A stretch of 27,742 bases of DNA, from the NCBI GenBank assembly GCA_946616365.1, contig CAMOIX010000033.1:1-27742 (forward strand), given 5' to 3'. This DNA comes from AC2028 sp002373595. GTDB lineage: Bacteria > Bacillota > Clostridia > Lachnospirales > Lachnospiraceae. The notes below the pieces were generated by a model that was given only the letters and a program-made list of their open reading frames with translations, was not told the origin of the DNA and ran no database searches. Position numbers and translations under genes: made by a program. Positions 15,137-21,373 of the stretch are shown piece after piece; the stretch's first letter is position 1; each line of letters starts with the position of its first letter.

Positions 15137-15165
15137 ATTATACTTTTTAGGCGGGTTTTTTTCAA
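15137..15165 (-). promoter_or_regulatory. Sigma-A promoter of the activase operon
   Basis: On the minus strand TTGAAA (15160-15165) is followed by a 17-bp spacer and a perfect TATAAT (15137-15142). Transcription would begin near 15130, about 26 nt before the activase ATG. It is the clearest promoter in the window, and no comparable promoter or terminator is evident before recO ends at 2452, so it may drive nine genes. Confidence 0.85.
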
Positions 15166-15177
15166 TCTCGGAGGAGC

Positions 15178-15210
15178 TTTTTCACAGTATTTTCATAGTA
15201 ATTTCATAGT
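15178..15210 (-). repeat. Three 11-bp tandem direct repeats upstream of the activase promoter
   Basis: Three adjacent units occupy 15178-15188, 15189-15199 and 15200-15210. On the minus strand they read ACTATGAAATT, ACTATGAAAAT and ACTGTGAAAAA. The period of about one helical turn and the position 13-45 bp upstream of the -35 box would suit an activator site or an UP-like A-tract element. The first unit in transcription order contains the hisK stop codon. Confidence 0.7.
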
Positions 15211-16022
15211 TTTCGCATCTCGGGACTCCGCTTCTCGTAAACCGCATAATATGAGTATCCGATATCCTTCAAAATGCCCGCAGCTCTTTCGAAATCATAC
15301 CCTATCCTGTCGGGTGTATGGGCATCGGATCCTATCGTTATGAGCTCGCCACCCTTCTCATGATACCTCTTAAGTATAGCTGTCGCCGGATTGGGTTCGT
15401 TCATACCGTGATAAAAGGATGCCGTATTGAGTTCAAGAGCTTTTTCCTTGTCAATAAGTGTATCAAGTATGTCATCGATCACTTCGGCATAATCCGCATA
15501 GGAAAAACCCTCTGCAGGGTTTTCCGTATATCTGACCGCATAGTCAAGATGCCCGCAGGAGTCATAATTGGAATGCTTTTTCAGATTTAGAAGTTCCTCT
15601 TCAAAGTAGAGCTTCAGGCCCTCTTTCTTGCCCAATTCTTTGAAATACTCGGGCATATAGGGATCCTTGCCGCCCGCCAAATGAGTGGATCCGATTATAA
15701 AGTCATATTCGTGAGCCTTGGCAAGTATGGCATTTTCGCGCATAAGATTGGGCTGCATGCCGATCTCGATACCGAAGAGTATCTTGATCTTATCCTCGTA
15801 CCTGTCTCTCATACTGAGGAGTTCATAGAGATATGAGTCAGCGTTAAGTTCGAATGTACCCGCGGGCAGATCCGGATATACAGGGAAATCGAAATCATTA
15901 TGTTCCGTAAAGCAGATAGTATCGAGTCCGGCTGCTATTGCGGATTCTATCATCGATTCCATGCTGCTCTCGGAATCGCCCGAATGATGTGAATGCATAT
16001 GTGTGTCTGCTTTGATAGACAT
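15204..16022 (-). CDS. hisK: Histidinol-phosphatase, PHP family
   Basis: A 272-residue polymerase-and-histidinol-phosphatase (PHP) domain protein, expected to hydrolyse L-histidinol phosphate in histidine biosynthesis. Metal-binding residues appear in order: His8 and His10 (DTHMHSHHSGDS), Glu40-His41 (FTEHND), Glu86 (FGIEIG), His115 (GSTH), His159 (GHLDY), and Asp234/His236 (GSDAH). Length fits HisJ/HisK-type enzymes. ATG has AGGAGG 7 nt upstream. It follows the cysteine desulfurase gene by 15 nt and presumably shares its transcript; no his genes are nearby, so a different small phosphoester substrate is possible. The PHP fold is certain, the substrate probable. Confidence 0.88.
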   Translation of the reverse strand: MSIKADTHMHSHHSGDSESSMESMIESAIAAGLDTICFTEHNDFDFPVYPDLPAGTFELNADSYLYELLSMRDRYEDKIKILFGIEIGMQPNLMRENAILAKAHEYDFIIGSTHLAGGKDPYMPEYFKELGKKEGLKLYFEEELLNLKKHSNYDSCGHLDYAVRYTENPAEGFSYADYAEVIDDILDTLIDKEKALELNTASFYHGMNEPNPATAILKRYHEKGGELITIGSDAHTPDRIGYDFERAAGILKDIGYSYYAVYEKRSPEMRKL

Positions 16023-16037
16023 ATCTGATCCTCCTAA

Positions 16038-17216
16038 TTATCTGCCGCCGATCTTTCTTAGATCCTCTATCTTTTCTTTCATGACTTCGGCTATCCTGTC
16101 TATTTCACCCTCTGTATTTCTGTATGAAAGAGATAACCTTACGCTTCCGGAAGCCTGCAGATCAGTCCTTCCTATTGCCTTAAGCACATGCGAAGGCTCG
16201 AGTGCTCCCGTCGAACATGCCGATCCCGAAGAAGCACATATTCCGGCATTATCCATCAGCATCAGGAGTGTTTCTCCGTTTATCCCATCGAAGCAAAAGC
16301 TCGCATTTCCTGGAATTCTGAGTCCCGACGGACCGTTTAATATACTTCCGGGTATCTCCGAAAGGACTCTGCTTATAAGTCTGTCTCTAAGTGATATCTC
16401 CTTTTTGATGCGGTCCTCGAGCTGCGCTGCCGCAAGCCTTGCCGCACATCCAAGTCCCACAATCGCCGGTACATTTTCGGTGCCGGGGCGTCGTCCTCTT
16501 TCCTGAGCTCCGCCGCGCATAAGCCCCCTCATCGGAATTCCCTTTCTGATATAGAGAAATCCGATACCTTTAGGGCCTCCAAATTTATGTGCGCTTGCTG
16601 ACAGCATATCTATACCGCTCTTGGTGACCGATATCGGAATATGTCCTACGCTCTGTACCGCATCGGTATGAAAATACGCATTTGAACCGCGGCTTTCTCT
16701 GGCCTGCGCAACAGCTTTGGCGATCTCTTCCACAGGTTCGAGCGTACCTATCTCGTTATTTGAATGCATGACGGATACCAGCACGGTATCCGGTCCGATC
16801 CCGTCAAATACTTCTTTGAGACTTACCACACCGTCTTCATCGACGGGTATGTATGTTATATCCGCTTCTTTCCTCGCCTGCATTTCCTCACAGGTGCGAA
16901 GTATCGCGGGATGCTCGATCGCAGAAGTAACTATATGTGCTCTGTATCCGAGATCCTTCCTCATATTCACTGCTCCGCGAAGAGCCCAGTTGTCACTCTC
17001 CGTTCCACCTGAAGTAAAGAAGATCTCCTCCGGCTGTGCTCCTATCAGTCTCGCCACTGACTCCCTCGCCCTGCTTATCGCTACTCTGCTCTTATTCGCA
17101 AGAGAATATGCCGACGCCGCATTTCCGAATTCTTCGGAAAAGTACGGCATCATCTCATCCAGCACTTCGGGAAGTACAGGTGTGGTTGCGGCATTGTCAG
17201 CGTAGATCAAATCCAT
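16038..17216 (-). CDS. Cysteine desulfurase, NifS/IscS family
   Basis: A 392-residue class V aminotransferase-fold enzyme that uses PLP to take sulfur from cysteine for Fe-S cluster or thio-cofactor assembly. It begins MDLIYADNAATTP, contains FFTSGGTESDN (66-76), HSNNEIGT (151-158), the PLP lysine in SAHKFGGPKG (Lys211) and the catalytic loop SSGSACSTG with Cys334. The start at 17216 has AGAGGAG just before it. A longer open frame upstream only runs through the terminator hairpin at 17236-17256 and is not coding. No iscU partner is adjacent. The large Fe-S-dependent activase a few genes away may be a client, but that is speculation. Confidence 0.93.
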   Translation of the reverse strand: MDLIYADNAATTPVLPEVLDEMMPYFSEEFGNAASAYSLANKSRVAISRARESVARLIGAQPEEIFFTSGGTESDNWALRGAVNMRKDLGYRAHIVTSAIEHPAILRTCEEMQARKEADITYIPVDEDGVVSLKEVFDGIGPDTVLVSVMHSNNEIGTLEPVEEIAKAVAQARESRGSNAYFHTDAVQSVGHIPISVTKSGIDMLSASAHKFGGPKGIGFLYIRKGIPMRGLMRGGAQERGRRPGTENVPAIVGLGCAARLAAAQLEDRIKKEISLRDRLISRVLSEIPGSILNGPSGLRIPGNASFCFDGINGETLLMLMDNAGICASSGSACSTGALEPSHVLKAIGRTDLQASGSVRLSLSYRNTEGEIDRIAEVMKEKIEDLRKIGGR

Positions 17217-17228
17217 CTCTCCTCTGTC

Positions 17229-17256
17229 AAAAAAAGCCGGAGCTGTAGGCTCCGGC
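17229..17256 (-). terminator. Intrinsic terminator after nrdR
   Basis: A perfect 8-bp GC-rich stem (17236-17243 with 17249-17256) and a 5-nt loop are followed on the minus strand by seven T residues (17229-17235). It lies 17 nt past the nrdR stop and only about 12 nt before the nifS start codon, so it ends the division transcript and also stands in the nifS leader. Confidence 0.92.
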
Positions 17257-17273
17257 CTTTGAATGTCTTGCAT

Positions 17274-17723
17274 TTACTGAAGAAACTCCTTGAGACCTTC
17301 CATGAACGTATTTACGTCCTTGAACTCTCTGTATACGGAAGCGAATCTTACATATGCAACCGCATCGAGATCATGAAGCTTGTTCATTACCATCTCTCCG
17401 ATGGTACCGCTGGGAATCTCCTTCTCCTCAAGCTGGGAGATCTCATTCTCGACCTCATCAACCAATCTGGTTATCTGAGCTGCACTTACAGGTCTCTTGT
17501 GACAAGCTCTGAGGACACCCGACTCGATCTTCGCACGGTCATATGCCTCGCGGTTATTGTCTTTCTTGATGATCATGAGAGGGATCGTCTCGACCTTCTC
17601 GTAAGTCGTGAATCTCTTTCCGCAATCATCGCATATTCTGCGTCTTCTGATTGAAGCATTGTCATCTGCGGGTCTCGAATCTATAACCCTTGTGTTGTCT
17701 TTGCTGCAATAAGGACATTTCAT
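17274..17723 (-). CDS. nrdR: Transcriptional repressor NrdR
   Basis: A 149-residue protein of the standard NrdR length, a nucleotide-sensing repressor of ribonucleotide reductase genes. The N-terminal zinc ribbon is MKCPYC (Cys3, Cys6) with RICDDCGKRF (Cys31, Cys34). RRRRICDDC and FTTYEKVE are near-invariant in the family. The ATP-cone domain follows from about residue 46 (PLMIIKKDNNREAYDRAKI) to 136. AAAGG precedes the ATG. It is the last gene of the division cluster, 6 nt after the small unknown gene, and is followed at once by a terminator. No nrd gene is in the window. Confidence 0.97.
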   Translation of the reverse strand: MKCPYCSKDNTRVIDSRPADDNASIRRRRICDDCGKRFTTYEKVETIPLMIIKKDNNREAYDRAKIESGVLRACHKRPVSAAQITRLVDEVENEISQLEEKEIPSGTIGEMVMNKLHDLDAVAYVRFASVYREFKDVNTFMEGLKEFLQ

Positions 17724-17729
17724 AATTGA

Positions 17730-18047
17730 TCAACCTTTTGGCATGCGGTAACTTTCCCAGTTTTCCGACGCATGCGCCCACTCCTCTCGCTTTTCGTTAT
17801 ATTTATCATTCATCCAGGAAACGGCATCTGTGATACCGTCCTCATCGAATGAAAAACTCGCTCTTTGCTTACTATCCTCAGAGGTGGTAGCGTAATTGAA
17901 CGGTTCGGGCCAGACTACGCATGCAAGAGACTTATTACCTTCTTCGTCCTTAACGCATTCGAGTCTGTATCGCATCCCCTTGTAGGAGCCTGAATAATCA
18001 GACTTAACAAGAAATTGAAGGGGAAGTATATCTTTTACTTCTATCAT
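17730..18047 (-). CDS. Small conserved-looking protein between ftsZ and nrdR, unknown function
   Basis: A 105-residue soluble protein without membrane segments, signal peptide or a motif I can assign. It is rich in aromatic and charged residues: GMRYRLE near 24-30, a VVWPEPFNY stretch near 43-51, and DAVSWMNDKYNEK near 74-86. Its ATG lies one base after the ftsZ TAA and it ends six bases before nrdR, so it is firmly inside the cluster and probably translated by coupling. From general memory, similar small proteins occur beside nrdR in other Lachnospiraceae, but this was not checked. A role in division or nucleotide supply is only a guess from position. Confidence 0.83.
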   Translation of the reverse strand: MIEVKDILPLQFLVKSDYSGSYKGMRYRLECVKDEEGNKSLACVVWPEPFNYATTSEDSKQRASFSFDEDGITDAVSWMNDKYNEKREEWAHASENWESYRMPKG

Positions 18048-18048
18048 T

Positions 18049-19371
18049 TTATTTCCTGTTGGATAAGAAATCGGGAACCTTGATGTGATTCTCTTTTACC
18101 TTGCTCGTAATGGGAGCTCCGGTTGATGCAGCGGGTGCTGCAGGCGTATGTGCCTCGGTGCCCCTTGCAGGGCTTGCTGCAGGTGTTACAGCAGCTCCGG
18201 GAATAGCGGAAGCAGGTATAGGTCCGGTTCCGATATTGCTCGAAAGAATGGGATTGGTGGTCACTCCGGCTGCGGGCGAAACAGGTCTTGCCTGAGGAGT
18301 AACTCCATGAGTCGGATATACTACTGCAGGTCCTGCAGGCTTAGCAGGCTGCGGTCTTGCAGGCGCTGCGGCCGTTCCGGGAAGAGGAGGTCTCTGTCCT
18401 ACAGTGTTCTGCTCAGGATTGTCTACGCCGGTAGCAATAACGGTGACCACACAGGAATCGCTCATAGTCTTGTCTACAACGAGTCCGAGCTTGATCTCGA
18501 TCTCGTCTCCTACGAGGTCTCCGAAGTAATCAAGTATCGAATAGTAATCGTCAACAGTGATGTCACCCGTTACGTTAGCAACGATATTGTGTGCGGAATT
18601 GATCCTGGTCTCAAGAAGAGGGCTCTCTACGGCATTACGTACCGCATCCTCTGCTTTCTTCTCTCCCTTGCCCACACCGATACCGATATGTGCAAGACCC
18701 TTGCCGAGCATGGCAGCACGGATATCCGCGAAGTCTACGTTTATATCACCCTGATGGGTAATGAGCTCACTTATGCCTCGTACAGCCTGATGAAGGATCT
18801 CATCAACCTTTCTGAAGCCCTCCTGAATAGGAAGGTCGCGGCCTACTTCAAGTACTTTATCATTGGGGATAACGATGAGTGAATCAACATTGGCGTAGAG
18901 TTTTTCGATACCCTCTACCGCTCTTCTCATCCTGGGAAGTCTCTCTTTGGTAAAAGGCTTGGTAACGATACCAACGGTAAGGATCTCTTTGTCCTTGACA
19001 GACTTTGCGATCTCTGCCACAACAGGAGCCGCACCTGTTCCGGTACCGCCACCCATTCCGCAGGTGATGAAGAGCATATCCGCCCCCTCAATCGCCTCTG
19101 CAATGGCGTCAGCGCTCTCTCTTGCTGCAGCCTCTCCGACTGTGGCATCCGATCCGGCGCCAAGTCCTCTTGTAAGCTTCTCACCCAGCTGTACAACCTT
19201 TGGTGCTTTGCAAAGCTGGAGGTCCATCATATCGGTGTTCATTCCTACGAACTCAACACCGTCTATACCTTCGTCGATCATTCGGTTTATCGCGTTATTA
19301 CCCGATCCACCGACTCCTACGACGACTATTCTTGCTCTATTTTTGACTTCCGAAGAATCTACACCTATCAC
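18049..19371 (-). CDS. ftsZ: Cell division protein FtsZ
   Basis: A 440-residue tubulin-like GTPase that polymerises into the division ring under the membrane. The tubulin signature GGGTGTG is at residues 107-113, the nucleotide-binding GVGGSGNNAINR at 19-30, and the T7-loop synergy region NVDFADIRAAM near 203-213. A Pro/Ala-rich linker of about 110 residues follows the GTPase and C-terminal domains. The protein ends in VPDFLSNRK, the peptide that binds FtsA or SepF. I choose the GTG at 19371 because GGGAGGA lies 7 nt before it; a TTG at 19410 would add 13 residues but has no ribosome site. FtsA is not encoded in the window. Confidence 0.97.
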   Translation of the reverse strand: MIGVDSSEVKNRARIVVVGVGGSGNNAINRMIDEGIDGVEFVGMNTDMMDLQLCKAPKVVQLGEKLTRGLGAGSDATVGEAAARESADAIAEAIEGADMLFITCGMGGGTGTGAAPVVAEIAKSVKDKEILTVGIVTKPFTKERLPRMRRAVEGIEKLYANVDSLIVIPNDKVLEVGRDLPIQEGFRKVDEILHQAVRGISELITHQGDINVDFADIRAAMLGKGLAHIGIGVGKGEKKAEDAVRNAVESPLLETRINSAHNIVANVTGDITVDDYYSILDYFGDLVGDEIEIKLGLVVDKTMSDSCVVTVIATGVDNPEQNTVGQRPPLPGTAAAPARPQPAKPAGPAVVYPTHGVTPQARPVSPAAGVTTNPILSSNIGTGPIPASAIPGAAVTPAASPARGTEAHTPAAPAASTGAPITSKVKENHIKVPDFLSNRK

Positions 19372-19412
19372 GTCAAAATCCTCCCGGTTAATAAAATCAC
19401 ACACACTCAATA

Positions 19413-19441
19413 ATACTAGTATATTTTTACCAATTTTTCAA
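19413..19441 (-). promoter_or_regulatory. Candidate promoter for ftsZ
   Basis: TTGAAA (19436-19441), a 17-bp spacer and TAGTAT (19413-19418, four of six consensus bases) lie in the short gap between ftsQ and ftsZ. Transcription would start near 19406 and give a leader of about 35 nt. Dedicated ftsZ promoters inside division clusters are known in other bacteria, which fits, but the -10 box is imperfect and the region is AT-rich. Confidence 0.5.
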
Positions 19442-19451
19442 CTGTAAATTA

Positions 19452-20183
19452 TCACTCTCTGACAAATCTGTACTCACCTTTTTCGGAATAATTCTCCATG
19501 TGGAGGATACCCTTTTCGGTGGTCAAAGAAGGCAGAATCTGCGGTAAAACCATGACTTTGTCCTCCATGTGATCCGACTCGTCTCCAAGGTCCACTCTCA
19601 CATCTCCAAAATATAACGACAAATCGCCATTGTCATAGAAATGGATCCTGTCTATAGTGAGTGAATATTTGTCTATCAGTTTGGTCACATCAAGTGTCCT
19701 GGTAAATATCGCACTGTCCGTGTCCGCAAGCGGCTTTCCTATCTCCATTCCGCTAAATGTGATACCCGTAACCTGCGGAACCCCCTGCGTTCTTACATTC
19801 GAACTCTCGACTACATATCCGTCCTTGTCGAAATAAACGCAATGTTCCAGGTAATTTACATATCCCGCGAGTGCCTTTTCGATGACCAGTATCTTTACGG
19901 AATTTTTGGATACGACATCGACGCTTATAGCATCCACGAACGGAACATCCGTCAGCTTTTTGTTTCTGTATTTCATCGAAAGGATGAGCGAATTGTCATC
20001 AAGCGGCCCGTTCATTACCATTTCGATGATATCTTCGTCACTGTAATGCCTGTTTCCTTCGACATATATCTGTGCAGGATCTATCAGATATTCGTTCCAG
20101 AAAAAATAAGTCGCAAGCGCGATAAGTGCCAGTATCAGTACAATGACTATAAACCTGATAAGCACTTTGGCCGCTCTGCTCAT
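19452..20183 (-). CDS. ftsQ: Cell division protein FtsQ/DivIB
   Basis: A 243-residue bitopic protein: a short basic N terminus, one membrane segment at about residues 8-28, then an extracellular part. A POTRA domain follows directly (about 34-105; DPAQIYVEGNRHYSDEDI), with the beta domain after it (about 110-225). This layout matches FtsQ/DivIB, which bridges FtsL/FtsB and the FtsW-PBP synthase pair in the divisome. The ATG shares one base with the ftsW stop (TGATG). Sequence identity in this family is low, so the call rests on layout, POTRA pattern and place in the cluster. Confidence 0.9.
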   Translation of the reverse strand: MSRAAKVLIRFIVIVLILALIALATYFFWNEYLIDPAQIYVEGNRHYSDEDIIEMVMNGPLDDNSLILSMKYRNKKLTDVPFVDAISVDVVSKNSVKILVIEKALAGYVNYLEHCVYFDKDGYVVESSNVRTQGVPQVTGITFSGMEIGKPLADTDSAIFTRTLDVTKLIDKYSLTIDRIHFYDNGDLSLYFGDVRVDLGDESDHMEDKVMVLPQILPSLTTEKGILHMENYSEKGEYRFVRE

Positions 20184-21370
20184 CAGCCCTCTCCTCTGTA
20201 ATTGACTATACCGACTCTCAGTACTATACCGACCTCAATGAGCAGGAAAAGAACCGAGCTTCCGCCGTAACTGACGAAGGGGAGACTTACACCGGTATTG
20301 GGCATGCTGTTGGTCGCAACGGCGATATTCATGACAGTCTGTATGGCAATGTGCGCCATGACTCCCGTGACGAGCATGAATTCGTATTTCTTTTTGGTGT
20401 TGGCAGCGATCGTATACATTCTCCAGAGAAGGATGACAAACATGATCATGAGAGCCCATGCTCCGACAAGTCCGAGTTCCTCGCAGATAACATTGAAGAT
20501 CATGTCATTATGAGGCTCGGGGAGGTTACTTATCTTCTGCACACTCTGACCGAGTCCCTTACCCCAGAGACCTCCGCTTCCTATCGCGTATAATCCCTGC
20601 AGAGTCTGGTGCGCAGTCGCATCGGTTGATGTTTCGGGGTGAAGCCATGCTGCTATTCTCCTCAGTCTGAATCCTGCATTTCCCGACACTCCGGAGTTAT
20701 TGACCACAAGCACCAATATCAGCGCCGCTGCCGCGGCTGCTCCCATAATGGCGTAAAAGTATTTTGACTTTTCCGAAGCGATAAATCCCATTACAAAACA
20801 GATACCATAAATGATGATCGCCGAGCTTAAGTTTTTGGTAATGAACAGTATCTCCGCACATATGGGAATCGGAAGAGCAAGTATGACACCAAAGCCGTGC
20901 AGCTCATTGATATCATCTCCGAGTCTGTCTATCATCGTTGCCATGAATATGATCATGAAAAGCTTTGCAGCCTCGGCGGGCTGAAAGTTCATTCCGAGTC
21001 CGGGGATCTGCACCCATCTGGATGCACCGTGTGAATCGATACCGAAAGGAATGACAAGAAGCACGAGTGCGCAAGAGAAAAAGTAGAGGAATGCAAAATA
21101 ATTCCTGTACCATCTCTGCGGAACGGTGAGCATTGCAAACATGAGTACAAGGCCGATAAGATCTGCCTGCAGCTGTTTCTTGAGATAGTGTGTCTCGCTT
21201 CCCCAGTCTCGCACCGCTACCGATGAGCTTGCCGAGAACATAACAAGAGCACCAAAACAAAGCAGGAATATAAGTATGCCCACAAGGTTAAGATCAAGCT
21301 CTTCAGGACGTACCTTTAATTCCGGTTTGAATAACAGATTTAATTTTTTCTTCTTTGCTTCTCCTGCCAT
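20183..21370 (-). CDS. ftsW: Septal peptidoglycan glycosyltransferase FtsW (SEDS)
   Basis: A 395-residue SEDS-family protein with about ten membrane segments that polymerises lipid II at the septum with its partner PBP. Family motifs visible are MNFQPAEAAKL near residue 150-160, WLHPE near 242, LYAIGSGGLWGKGLGQS near 262-278, LPEPHNDMIF with the catalytic-type Asp near 292, and the C-terminal LPFVSYGGSS. The N terminus is basic (EAKKKKLN), followed by a cytoplasmic stretch before TM1. It lies 3 nt after the FtsI-type PBP gene and overlaps ftsQ, so FtsW rather than RodA is the best name. Confidence 0.94.
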   Translation of the reverse strand: MAGEAKKKKLNLLFKPELKVRPEELDLNLVGILIFLLCFGALVMFSASSSVAVRDWGSETHYLKKQLQADLIGLVLMFAMLTVPQRWYRNYFAFLYFFSCALVLLVIPFGIDSHGASRWVQIPGLGMNFQPAEAAKLFMIIFMATMIDRLGDDINELHGFGVILALPIPICAEILFITKNLSSAIIIYGICFVMGFIASEKSKYFYAIMGAAAAAALILVLVVNNSGVSGNAGFRLRRIAAWLHPETSTDATAHQTLQGLYAIGSGGLWGKGLGQSVQKISNLPEPHNDMIFNVICEELGLVGAWALMIMFVILLWRMYTIAANTKKKYEFMLVTGVMAHIAIQTVMNIAVATNSMPNTGVSLPFVSYGGSSVLFLLIEVGIVLRVGIVNYRGEG

Positions 21371-21373
21371 ATA

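Noticed and set aside
17225..17230. A perfect TTGACA between the nrdR terminator and nifS on the minus strand
   Set aside because: No -10 box lies 16-18 bp downstream (ATCTAC at 17 bp), and transcription would begin inside the nifS coding region.
17217..17273. A longer N terminus for the cysteine desulfurase
   Set aside because: The extra 19 codons run through the terminator hairpin and T tract; the family start MDLIYADNAATTP at 17216 has its own ribosome site.
18148..18882. A 244-codon plus-strand open frame antisense to ftsZ
   Set aside because: It is the mirror of the conserved FtsZ sequence, has Ser/Arg/Cys-heavy composition typical of shadow frames, and no ribosome site or promoter was seen.
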